This document shows, piece by piece, positions 53,643 through 61,759 of a stretch of DNA of 64,000 nt; the stretch's first letter is position 1; every line of letters begins with the position of its first letter. A program made the translations under genes and the position numbers. Source of the stretch: Sphingobacterium alimentarium (GTDB lineage Bacteria; Bacteroidota; Bacteroidia; Sphingobacteriales; Sphingobacteriaceae); assembly GCF_004342685.1 (NCBI RefSeq), contig NZ_SMBZ01000019.1, positions 1 to 64,000 on the forward strand. Direction: 5' to 3'. Under the pieces are notes generated by a model. The model was not told the origin of the DNA and did no database searches. It saw only the letters and a list, made by a program, of their open reading frames with translations.

Positions 53643-54068
53643 CTATTGTATGTATAAAGATTGTGAATGTAGATAGCTTTTTTTGCTATTTTCCCACGAA
53701 ATATCCAGGGACCAGTTTCCTTTTACAAAGGTCGTAATCGGCAATTTGAATTGCGTATCTGCAGTGGCAAAAGGTATTTCTCTATCCAAACCACCATCCG
53801 AAGGACGCTTAAATATAAGCTTGCCCTGATTATTCGTCGTTACAAAAGTAATCGTCAGTGTATCCTTTCCGAGCAGAATGTTCGGCTTAGCATTGTCATT
53901 GATAAGATTTTGTTTGCTATCGTAAACTTGGTCATACGATAGGCTATTTTCATAATAATCATTATCAATAAGTGTATCTGAATCATGGCTCACCATATAT
54001 ATGCTCACCCCTATTATGAAGAGCATAAATGCAGCTAATCCGATCACTATCTTACTTCCCCAATTCAT
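53643..54068 (-). CDS. ccoH: FixH/CcoH-like cbb3 oxidase assembly protein
   Basis: This 141-residue protein has one N-terminal membrane helix (IVIGLAAFMLFIIGVSIYMV). A periplasmic beta domain follows (YYENSLSYDQVYDSKQNLIN is the usual FixH segment). It is needed for assembly or stability of cbb3 oxidase in other bacteria. It sits 11 nt after ccoG. Confidence 0.85.
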   Translation of the reverse strand: MNWGSKIVIGLAAFMLFIIGVSIYMVSHDSDTLIDNDYYENSLSYDQVYDSKQNLINDNAKPNILLGKDTLTITFVTTNNQGKLIFKRPSDGGLDREIPFATADTQFKLPITTFVKGNWSLDISWENSKKSYLHSQSLYIQ

Positions 54069-54079
54069 AGTTTTATCTT

Positions 54080-55468
54080 TTATTTTCCTGGAGGACAGAT
54101 AAATGTTGTTTTCAACGATTTTATCTCCTCTCCATTTGAGAATATATGTACCCTTGTATTTGTCTTGTAGGTACTGATATTATTTTTGTCCGCTATTAGG
54201 AAGAAAGAGATTTTTGCGGTACCATCCTTATGCAAAGTATCTATCTTATTGACGATCTGAATATCAAAATTGTCATTCGCTTCGAGCTCAAAGGGTATAT
54301 CTCGTCCACTTTTATTCAATACTTCCATCGTGTACAGATTACTGATTCGGCCGTCAGGCTGGGTTTGATAGGTACTTCCCGTAGCACGCAGGACAGTTCC
54401 ATCGATAGGCGCACGGCTGAATATAAGGAAAAGGAATACCCCCGTTAAAAGCACTAAAATTATACTGTACAAAATTTGTCGCATAGGATTTTTCTTAAAA
54501 TCCTTTTTCCCTTCTATCTGTCCCAACGAATAAAAACCAATCAAACGCTTTGGTTTTCCGATTTTATCCATGACTGTATCACAGGCATCAACACAAGCTG
54601 TACAATTGACACATTCCAGCTGAACACCATTTCGAATATCTATACCTGTAGGACATACATGTACACATAGACCACAGTCCACACAATCCCCTTTTGCGGC
54701 TTCATCCTTCTTACTTAATTTGCCTCTAGGCTCTCCGCGTTGCTCATTATATGCGACGGTCAGACTCTGGTCATCCAAAAGCACTCCTTGCAACCGCCCA
54801 TACGGACATATCGTAGTACACACAATCTCGCGCACATGCGCAAATACACCATAGAAAACCAACGTAAAAACAATCATCGCAATAAATCCGCCCAGATGCG
54901 CATCAATCGGTTCGGTGATTATTTTGTACAACGCATCTACGCCGATGATATACGAGAGAAATATATTGGAGATAAATAAAGATATAAGCAGGAAAATACT
55001 GTGTTTAAGCAGTTTTTTCCATGCACGCGCATCGGTGTTAGGCCCCTCGTTAAGTTTCTTTTGTTGTGTCCAATCTCCTTCGATCAGATATTCTATCCGA
55101 CGGAATATTAATTCCATGAATATGGTCTGCGGACAGGTCCAGCCACACCACACCCGCCCAAATATGGCGGTAAAGAGGACTATTCCGACCATGATAATCA
55201 ACATTCCGAAGACGAATATATGCAGATCCTGCGGAAAGAATATATTGCCAAATATGGAGAATTTACGCTCCACAATATTGAACATCAAGAATGGATTCCC
55301 ATTCAATTTAATAAAAGGAGCGATAAATAGAAACAGTAACAAACCATATCCCACCCACTGTCGGTAATTATACAATTGGCCGGAAGGCTTTTTTGCATAA
55401 ATCCAATTTCTTTTTTTTCCTTTAGATGGTAAGACCGGACCCTCACTATTATTAACTACTGCTTCCAT
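54080..55468 (-). CDS. ccoG: CcoG/FixG-type cbb3 oxidase accessory protein
   Basis: This 462-residue protein has about five membrane helices (HIFVFGMLIIMVGIVLFTAI, WCGWTCPQTIFMELIFRR). It has two 4Fe-4S ferredoxin-like Cys clusters (CVDCGLCVHVCPTGIDIRNG and CVNCTACVDACD) and a C-terminal immunoglobulin-like periplasmic domain. CcoG reduces copper for delivery to cbb3 oxidase. It lies between ccoP and ccoH. Confidence 0.93.
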   Translation of the reverse strand: MEAVVNNSEGPVLPSKGKKRNWIYAKKPSGQLYNYRQWVGYGLLLFLFIAPFIKLNGNPFLMFNIVERKFSIFGNIFFPQDLHIFVFGMLIIMVGIVLFTAIFGRVWCGWTCPQTIFMELIFRRIEYLIEGDWTQQKKLNEGPNTDARAWKKLLKHSIFLLISLFISNIFLSYIIGVDALYKIITEPIDAHLGGFIAMIVFTLVFYGVFAHVREIVCTTICPYGRLQGVLLDDQSLTVAYNEQRGEPRGKLSKKDEAAKGDCVDCGLCVHVCPTGIDIRNGVQLECVNCTACVDACDTVMDKIGKPKRLIGFYSLGQIEGKKDFKKNPMRQILYSIILVLLTGVFLFLIFSRAPIDGTVLRATGSTYQTQPDGRISNLYTMEVLNKSGRDIPFELEANDNFDIQIVNKIDTLHKDGTAKISFFLIADKNNISTYKTNTRVHIFSNGEEIKSLKTTFICPPGK

Positions 55469-55499
55469 ATCGCTCTCTCTTCTATATAATAATTAAACG

Positions 55500-56381
55500 C
55501 TATTTTACTTCTTCTTCGGGGTCGGAACTTCCTTCCGCCTCATAACTTTGCACTTCGACGCCCTCAGCAGCCTTAGCATTGGCTGGCTTTGTATCACGCA
55601 GGCTGATAATATAGCTTGATACTTCAGCGATTTGGCCAGGAGTCAACGTTTGTTCCCACGGCACCATTCCCTTTTCAGGCACACCATATTTAACCGTTTT
55701 GAAGATATCTTTGACTTCTCCCCCATGTATCCAGAATCTATCCGTTAGGTTAGGACCGATAGTACCTTCACCATTTGCGCCATGACACGCCGCACAGTTT
55801 GCCGTGAAAATCGCTTTTCCGGCAGGAGCTAGCGCAGCATTGTATTCCACCGTGCTTTCATCAACCAAGTTGGCTGCTTGAGCCAAATATTCTTGCTTAG
55901 CTTTCTCGGCCACAGATAGCTCATGTAGATACTCCTGATCTTGGTTCATACCCCATCCGAAAACATGATACACAAGCAAATAGATAAAACCAAAAATAAT
56001 AGAGCCATAGAATAAGGCATTAAACCATACTGGAATGGGATTATCCAATTCGACAATACCATCGTAGCTGTGATCGATCATGAGATCTTTTTCCTCTTCC
56101 ATAGGTCGCACACCCAATAGCTTATTCCATGCCGCAGCCCTGTTCAGCTTACGCTGAGCCGCTTTCGCCTGCTTCTCTTCTTGCTCCTTTTTTACGACCT
56201 CTGGCATTGTGACACTCAAGATGGATTTCATCGCTTTATTCACAACTAGTGCTGCAAAAAGTAGCGCAATCATAACTACAATCAGTGTAATGACGAGTAT
56301 ATCACTATACAGATTGACCGTTCCTAATTTCCATTGTGATACCTCCGCAACAGCCTCGGCACCATTTACCATTTCATTCAT
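55500..56381 (-). CDS. ccoP: cbb3-type cytochrome c oxidase subunit III
   Basis: This 293-residue protein has two membrane helices (about 29-50, VITLIVVMIALLFAALVV, and about 122-142, VWFNALFYGSIIFGFIYLLV). The CcoP N-terminal domain is followed by one cytochrome c domain with the heme motif CAACHGANGEG (about 197) and an axial Met in GMVPWEQ. Proteobacterial CcoP usually has two hemes c; here only one CxxCH is present, as in other Bacteroidota. It starts 4 nt after ccoQ. Confidence 0.92.
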   Translation of the reverse strand: MNEMVNGAEAVAEVSQWKLGTVNLYSDILVITLIVVMIALLFAALVVNKAMKSILSVTMPEVVKKEQEEKQAKAAQRKLNRAAAWNKLLGVRPMEEEKDLMIDHSYDGIVELDNPIPVWFNALFYGSIIFGFIYLLVYHVFGWGMNQDQEYLHELSVAEKAKQEYLAQAANLVDESTVEYNAALAPAGKAIFTANCAACHGANGEGTIGPNLTDRFWIHGGEVKDIFKTVKYGVPEKGMVPWEQTLTPGQIAEVSSYIISLRDTKPANAKAAEGVEVQSYEAEGSSDPEEEVK

Positions 56382-56385
56382 ATTT

Positions 56386-56577
56386 CTAATTGCTATCGGA
56401 TAAATGATTAGATTTTGGTTCTGATTCGTCGAAAGGAAGTTCCTTCATATATTGGATATAGTCTTTCTTCATAAAGAATAACATCAATCCTACTACGATG
56501 AAAAATATGAGGAAAATCCAGAGTGATGTCATTAAATAGATTTCATCACCTTGTAAATTTGTAATTTGCTTGAACAT
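56386..56577 (-). CDS. ccoQ: CcoQ-like cbb3 oxidase subunit
   Basis: This 63-residue protein has a single membrane helix (SLWIFLIFFIVVGLMLFFMK) and an acidic/polar tail (YIQYMKELPFDE). Position between ccoNO and ccoP and the length identify it as CcoQ, which stabilises the oxidase complex. Confidence 0.83.
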   Translation of the reverse strand: MFKQITNLQGDEIYLMTSLWIFLIFFIVVGLMLFFMKKDYIQYMKELPFDESEPKSNHLSDSN

Positions 56578-56585
56578 AACTTCTA

Positions 56586-58712
56586 TTATTTGTTGTTAGC
56601 TGTCGAGTTATTCGCTTTGATATCCGTCCCTAATCGCTGTAAGTAAGCAATCATCGCGATTATCTCGCGGTCGGATTTTACTTCCACTTGATTATTAGCC
56701 AAATCTTGTGCTATCGCTTGTGCCTGAGCTTCGAGATCCTGTAGAGCACCTTGCACTTCCGCATCTGTATAAGGTACACCGAGTGTTTTCATAGCTTCCA
56801 TCTTGGCTACTAATGAAGAATTATCCAACTCTTGATCAATCAACCATGGATAGGCCGGCATAATACTTCCTGGCGACGTGATTGTCGGATCCATCATATG
56901 ATCAAAATGCCATTTGTGTGGATATTTACCACCTATACGGTGCAAATCAGGTCCTGTACGTTTAGATCCCCACAAGAATGGTCTATCATAGATAAACTCA
57001 CCTGCTTTGGAATATTCACCATAGCGCGAAGTTTCTGAACGGAATGGACGAATAGTTTGCGAGTGACAATTGACACAACCCTCACGTATATATAGATCAC
57101 GGCCTTGCAATTCTAAAGCAGTATATGGTTTTACACTAGCGATGGTCGGAACATTACTTTGTATAGTGAATGTAGGAATCATCTCTACTATACCCCCAAT
57201 CAAGATAGCAATCAAGGCCAGCACCATAAATAATACAGGTTTTCTTTCTAACCTTCTGTGTGTAGAACGTTCAGTGGTAACCAATGGCTCTAAAGCTGGA
57301 GCTTCAGCAGCTTCATTCGCTAATAGACGCCCTTTCTTCATTGTTTTAGTTAGGTTGTAAGTCATCAGAATTACACCACTCAAATACAAGGCTCCACCTA
57401 TTGCACGCATCATGTGCATAGGAAGAATTTCCAATGTAGTCGCTAAGAAGTTAGGGTATTTCAACACGCCTTCTGGAGTAAATTCCTTCCACATCAGACC
57501 TTGTACTACAGCTGCCCAGTACATTGGAATCGCATAAAAGAGAATCCCTAAGGTACCTAACCAGAAGTGCACATTTGCTAATTTTTTGGAATACAATTCG
57601 GTGTTATATACACGTGGCAACAACCAATAAAGGATAGCGAAAGTCATAAAACCATTCCAACCTAAGGCTCCTACGTGCACGTGTGCTACGATCCAATCCG
57701 TAAAGTGGGCAATCGCATTTACTTGTTTTAAGGATAAGAGTGGTCCTTCGAAGGTCGCCATACCATAACAGGTCAACGCTACTACCATAAACTTCAGTAT
57801 AGGCTCTACACGCACCTTGTCCCATGCTCCGCGCAAGGTCAATAGTCCGTTGATCATACCACCCCAAGATGGAGCAATCAACATGATTGAGAATACTACC
57901 CCTAAAGATTGAACCCACGAAGGCAATGAAGTGTACAGTAAATGATGAGGACCAGCCCAGATATAGATAAATATCAACGACCAGAAGTGAAGAATACTTA
58001 ATTTGTACGAATACACAGGACGGTTAGCCATCTTCGGTAAGAAATAATACATCATACCCAAGAATGGAGTGGTCAAGAAAAATGCCACCGCATTATGTCC
58101 ATACCACCACTGAACCAAAGCATCCTGCACACCGGAGTACACATAGAAACTTTTCCAGAAAGTCACAGGCAATTGGATGGAATTCACAATATGTAACACA
58201 GCTACCGTCACGAATGTCGCAATGTAGAACCATACTGCTACATACATGTGGCGCTCTCTACGTTTTATGATTGTTCCAAACATATTGATACCAAAAACCA
58301 CCCAGATCAACGTAATACCCAAATCTATCGGCCATTCCATCTCTGCATACTCATGGGAAGACGTATATCCTAATGGCAAGGTGATCGCAGACGCTATAAT
58401 AATGAGCTGCCATCCCCAAAAATGTATTTTACTCAATACATCACTGAACATACGTGCTTTGAGAACACGCTGTAAAGAGTAATAAACCCCCATAAAAATA
58501 GCATTACCCACAAAAGCAAAAATCACTGCATTAGTGTGTACTGGACGCACACGGCCAAACGTCGTGTACTGGGTCAAAAAATTCATTTCGGGCCATATCA
58601 ACTGTAAGGCTACCAGCAAACCGATAGACATCCCTATGATACCCCAAATTATAGTCGCGATACCAAAATTCCGGACTATCTTGTTGTCGTAACTAAATTG
58701 CTCTAAATGCAT
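56586..58712 (-). CDS. ccoN: Fused cbb3 oxidase subunits I and II (CcoNO)
   Basis: This 708-residue fusion carries CcoN at about 1-465 with twelve helices and the heme/copper ligands (VRPVHTNAVIFAF, WWYGHNAVAFFLT, IVAHVHVGALGWNGF). CcoO is at about 490-708, beginning with a membrane anchor (VLFMVLALIAILIGGIVEMI) and bearing the heme c motif REGCVNCHSQTIRPF. This is the high-affinity terminal oxidase for low oxygen. It is the first gene of a six-gene operon on the minus strand. A fused CcoNO is typical of Bacteroidota. Confidence 0.95.
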   Translation of the reverse strand: MHLEQFSYDNKIVRNFGIATIIWGIIGMSIGLLVALQLIWPEMNFLTQYTTFGRVRPVHTNAVIFAFVGNAIFMGVYYSLQRVLKARMFSDVLSKIHFWGWQLIIIASAITLPLGYTSSHEYAEMEWPIDLGITLIWVVFGINMFGTIIKRRERHMYVAVWFYIATFVTVAVLHIVNSIQLPVTFWKSFYVYSGVQDALVQWWYGHNAVAFFLTTPFLGMMYYFLPKMANRPVYSYKLSILHFWSLIFIYIWAGPHHLLYTSLPSWVQSLGVVFSIMLIAPSWGGMINGLLTLRGAWDKVRVEPILKFMVVALTCYGMATFEGPLLSLKQVNAIAHFTDWIVAHVHVGALGWNGFMTFAILYWLLPRVYNTELYSKKLANVHFWLGTLGILFYAIPMYWAAVVQGLMWKEFTPEGVLKYPNFLATTLEILPMHMMRAIGGALYLSGVILMTYNLTKTMKKGRLLANEAAEAPALEPLVTTERSTHRRLERKPVLFMVLALIAILIGGIVEMIPTFTIQSNVPTIASVKPYTALELQGRDLYIREGCVNCHSQTIRPFRSETSRYGEYSKAGEFIYDRPFLWGSKRTGPDLHRIGGKYPHKWHFDHMMDPTITSPGSIMPAYPWLIDQELDNSSLVAKMEAMKTLGVPYTDAEVQGALQDLEAQAQAIAQDLANNQVEVKSDREIIAMIAYLQRLGTDIKANNSTANNK

Positions 58713-58790
58713 TACTTTATCATTTTGTTTTATGGTGTAAAAGTAATGACAGTTTTATGACAGGCTAATGATACAACTTGGTATTAAAAA

Positions 58791-58802
58791 TGACATTCGT
58801 CA
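58791..58802 (-). promoter_or_regulatory. FNR-geometry palindrome upstream of ccoNO
   Basis: TGAC-N4-GTCA is a perfect palindrome 79-90 nt upstream of the ccoNO ATG. It shares its half-site with the palindrome at 19406-19419. If the transcript starts near 58755 it would sit at about -41, the usual place for activation by FNR-like proteins. No clear -7 box is visible there, as expected if an activator is required. Confidence 0.45.
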
Positions 58803-58819
58803 CTTCTCTAAAACGACAT

Positions 58820-58843
58820 AAGGCCTGATAAAAATCAGGCCTT
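58820..58843 (-). terminator. Hairpin after the transglycosylase gene
   Basis: The stem AAGGCCTGAT/ATCAGGCCTT with a short A/T loop lies just past the stop on the minus strand; the T-run is poor. Confidence 0.6.
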
Positions 58844-58869
58844 CCAATGCATACTTTTAGGGGTATGTT

Positions 58870-59622
58870 TTATATTTTGTAACCGTACATCTGCGGGTTT
58901 TCAATTACTTCTTTCACAGAAATAATTTTATACACATAAGATCCGGTTTCGGTATTCAATCGCAAATTATAGTAGTCATCCTTCTTCTGTCTACGCATAG
59001 AAGATTTAAGACTACCTCCTCCGACATTGTAAGCAGCAGCTACCAACGTCCAATCCCCAAATTGATCGTACAGGGCCTTTAGATAACGGGCTGCGGCGTG
59101 AGTGGACTTCGTAAAGTCTTTGCGCTCATCAACCTTGCCATCCACACGTAATCCATAAAGTCGTGCTGTCGCAGGCATAAATTGCCAATAACCACCAGCG
59201 CCCTTATGTGAGCTTACACTTGGATCTAATCCACTTTCTACAATGGGAATGTATTTAAAATCAGATGGGATGCCATACGATTTTAATATTTTTTCGATTT
59301 TAGGAAGATACTTATCCGCCTTAGCGTGCATCTGGTGCGAACGCAATTTGCGGAATGAAAATTTATCTAAATAAATTCCTAGTTTTTTCTTTACAGCGGT
59401 GTTCTCTACAGGTACACTTTCTTCAGCGAAAGTTAGAGTGCTGTAATATTCTTTCATCTTGAACTCCGGAGAATTTGCTTCCTCCTTTAGCCTAGCGGCA
59501 TGCTCTAGCATGATTTTTTTGTATGGATTTTCTAGCGAAATCCCTTGTGGGCTTGATTGCAATTTCGATAAAACCATTATCGACATAATTGCTGTTATAC
59601 ACAAAACTCTTTTTTTAATCAT
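58870..59622 (-). CDS. Lytic transglycosylase (SLT domain)
   Basis: This 250-residue exported protein has a signal peptide-like N-terminus (LCITAIMSIMVLSKLQ), a helical spacer, and a soluble lytic transglycosylase domain at about 110-225. The catalytic Glu is in YIPIVESGLDPS, followed by GGYWQFMPATARLYGL and VAAAYNVGGGSLKSSM. It cleaves the glycan chain of peptidoglycan with 1,6-anhydro product formation. It is monocistronic with its own promoter at 59692-59723. Confidence 0.92.
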   Translation of the reverse strand: MIKKRVLCITAIMSIMVLSKLQSSPQGISLENPYKKIMLEHAARLKEEANSPEFKMKEYYSTLTFAEESVPVENTAVKKKLGIYLDKFSFRKLRSHQMHAKADKYLPKIEKILKSYGIPSDFKYIPIVESGLDPSVSSHKGAGGYWQFMPATARLYGLRVDGKVDERKDFTKSTHAAARYLKALYDQFGDWTLVAAAYNVGGGSLKSSMRRQKKDDYYNLRLNTETGSYVYKIISVKEVIENPQMYGYKI

Positions 59623-59691
59623 TCATTTCCTTAATGCTACCTATCCACGATAAAAATCGATCAAAAATAGCTTGGTCCAATTATGAAGGGC

Positions 59692-59723
59692 CAAAGGTAC
59701 AAACTATTTCCTTACTATCCAAA
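59692..59723 (-). promoter_or_regulatory. Promoter of the lytic transglycosylase gene
   Basis: On the minus strand TTTG (59720-59723) is followed after 20 bases by TACCTTTG (59692-59699), 69 nt upstream of the ATG. Confidence 0.72.
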
Positions 59724-59829
59724 TAGTTACACAAACAATAAATTTAGAGCCCTTTTGGAAATAATACGGGAGCCTTTTGAAATGAAGGGTTTAAGAATTA
59801 AAAAAACTGAAATATATCAATATTTTTTG

Positions 59830-59837
59830 TACCTTTG
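59830..59837 (+). promoter_or_regulatory. -7 promoter box of the pseudouridine synthase gene
   Basis: TACCTTTG ends 24 nt before the ATG at 59862. This decides against a start at 59835, which would lie inside the promoter. Confidence 0.6.
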
Positions 59838-59861
59838 TACCTCAATTTTTATATAAAAATT

Positions 59862-61154
59862 ATGCCATTCAAAAGTCAAAGGAACAGTCGCGAGGACAAC
59901 TCCAGAAAAAGTAGAAGCAACTCAGAAAGCTTTAAATCGAAAGATAATTCTAACAGAAAGTTCGGAAACAAATCCGAGAATTTCGGAAAGTCTTCATTTA
60001 AAAAAGACGATAACAAATCTTTCGGAAAATCATCTTTTTCAAAATCATCAGGCGAGGACAACAAATCATTTGGTAGATCATCTTTCTCTAAAACAAATAG
60101 AGAAGACGGTAAATCCGCTGACAAATCTCCATTCGCTAAATTTCACAAAGACAACAAAAGATCTTCTGCGAAATCATCATTTTCTAGGTCAGAAGAGTCT
60201 GGAGAAAGAAAACCTTATAATAAATCATTCTCCAAAGATGCTGGCGAGGAGCGTAAAAGCTTTGGCCGCAAACCATTTGGCGCTAAATCATTCGATAAAG
60301 AAGGCTACTCTAAAAATAGAAGACCAGAGCCAACACCAGAATATCAAGAGCAAAGAGACAACAACGATTTTAAATACACCAAAAACAGAAAATTCAGACC
60401 GGCTAATAAACCAGCGAATAAAGTGTCTGAAGACGATGGCTTAATTCGTTTGAATAGATACATTTCCAATGCTGGAATATGTTCACGACGCAAAGCAGAC
60501 GAGCTGATCACAGCGGGAGTAATCTCTGTAAACGGTGAAGTAGTAACTTCATTGGGTACTAAAGTAGACCCTGCCAAAGACGAAATCCGTTACAATAACG
60601 AACGTCTAAAGCGTGAGAAAATGGTCTATGTGTTGTTAAACAAACCGAAAGATTATATCACGACTACTGACGACCCTCAAGAACGTCGTACAGTGATGCA
60701 ATTGGTAGCTAAAGCGACTAAAGAGCGTATCTACCCTGTAGGCCGCCTGGATAGAAATACAACAGGACTACTATTATTGACAAATGATGGTAATCTAGCT
60801 GAAAAACTTTCGCACCCGCGTAACAATGTAACAAAAATCTACCAAGTGGAATTGAATAAATCGTTGTCACAAGGTGATTTTAATAAAATTCAGTTTGGAA
60901 TTGAATTGGAAGATGGTCTTATCAAACCGGACGACTTAAGCTATGTAACTGGTGCCTCCAAACGTGAAGTTGGTATTCAGATTCACTCCGGTAAAAATCG
61001 TATTGTGAGACGTATTTTCGAATCATTAGGGTACGAGATCGTAAAATTGGATCGCGTCGTGTATGCGAATCTTACGAAAAAAGATTTACCCCGCGGACGT
61101 TGGAGATATTTAGAAGAGAAAGAGTTGATTCAACTCAAGCACTTTGTAAAATAA
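59862..61154 (+). CDS. RsuA/RluB-family pseudouridine synthase with long repetitive tail
   Basis: The start is the ATG at 59862 (MPFKSQRNSREDNS), giving 430 residues. Residues about 1-195 are low-complexity, Ser/Lys/Phe/Asp-rich, with degenerate repeats such as KSFGKSSFSKSSGEDN and KSFGRSSFSKTNREDG, probably unstructured and basic. An S4 RNA-binding domain follows (RLNRYISNAGICSRRKADEL), then the synthase core with catalytic Asp in PVGRLDRNTTGLLLLT. It modifies uridine in rRNA, most likely 23S rRNA as RluB. The tail may bind RNA or ribosomes. Confidence 0.9.
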   Translation: MPFKSQRNSREDNSRKSRSNSESFKSKDNSNRKFGNKSENFGKSSFKKDDNKSFGKSSFSKSSGEDNKSFGRSSFSKTNREDGKSADKSPFAKFHKDNKRSSAKSSFSRSEESGERKPYNKSFSKDAGEERKSFGRKPFGAKSFDKEGYSKNRRPEPTPEYQEQRDNNDFKYTKNRKFRPANKPANKVSEDDGLIRLNRYISNAGICSRRKADELITAGVISVNGEVVTSLGTKVDPAKDEIRYNNERLKREKMVYVLLNKPKDYITTTDDPQERRTVMQLVAKATKERIYPVGRLDRNTTGLLLLTNDGNLAEKLSHPRNNVTKIYQVELNKSLSQGDFNKIQFGIELEDGLIKPDDLSYVTGASKREVGIQIHSGKNRIVRRIFESLGYEIVKLDRVVYANLTKKDLPRGRWRYLEEKELIQLKHFVK

Positions 61155-61157
61155 AAC

Positions 61158-61196
61158 AATAAAGTCTCGATACATATCGAGACTTTATTGTTTTTA
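61158..61196 (+). terminator. Terminator after the pseudouridine synthase gene
   Basis: A 16-bp perfect stem (61158-61173 with 61175-61190, one central base) is followed by T residues. Confidence 0.82.
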
Positions 61197-61258
61197 GGAT
61201 AGTTTATCTTTAAAAGATAAGAATTTGTATTTTTACACTTCATAAGATATTAATAAAT

Positions 61259-61729
61259 ATGACAGACCCTAAATCGTTAACATCCGTAGCTGAATTTCAC
61301 AAGACCTTTCAGCACCCTATACTAGAAACTCCACAAATACCTTCTGAGACGAGATGCAAATTGCGTGTATCTCTGATTGCGGAAGAACTCAAAGAACTGG
61401 AAGAAGCTATTGAAGCAAAGGACATCGTAGAGATCGCAGATGCGCTGTGTGATATTCAGTATGTATTATCAGGTGCCGTGTTGGAATTTGGTTTAGGAGA
61501 CAAATTCAACAGCTTATTCGAAGAGGTACAACGCTCCAACATGAGCAAGGCCTGTAAGACCGTAGAAGAGGCTGAAGCGACAATGAAATACTACCAAGAA
61601 GAAAAGGGTGTGGACTCGTATTATAAAGAAGTAGACGGCTTGTTTTTAGTCTTCCGCGAAGGAGACCATAAAACTCTAAAGTCCATCAACTACTCGCCAG
61701 CTGATCTAAAATCTATCGTAGAGCAATAA
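61259..61729 (+). CDS. MazG/HisE-like nucleoside triphosphate pyrophosphohydrolase
   Basis: This 156-residue, all-helical protein has the MazG-type metal-binding pattern LIAEELKELEEAIEAKDIVE followed by IADALCDIQYVLSG (ExxE...ExxD). It hydrolyses (d)NTPs to monophosphates and pyrophosphate. Its C-terminal third (SMSK-like RSNMSKACKTVEEAEATM) matches the small phage/bacteroidete branch of the family. It is monocistronic and ends in a terminator shared with the convergent gene. Confidence 0.87.
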   Translation: MTDPKSLTSVAEFHKTFQHPILETPQIPSETRCKLRVSLIAEELKELEEAIEAKDIVEIADALCDIQYVLSGAVLEFGLGDKFNSLFEEVQRSNMSKACKTVEEAEATMKYYQEEKGVDSYYKEVDGLFLVFREGDHKTLKSINYSPADLKSIVEQ

Positions 61730-61759
61730 AAAAAGCGACTTAAAGTCGCTTATTTTTAT
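61726..61759. terminator. Bidirectional terminator between MazG-like and cytolysin-like genes
   Basis: An AAGCGACT/AGTCGCTT stem with A-run and T-run flanks overlaps the last bases of both convergent genes. Confidence 0.8.

Noticed and set aside
59880-60420. Repetitive DNA resembling a minisatellite
   Set aside because: It is in frame within the pseudouridine synthase gene and codes for degenerate protein repeats with varied codons.
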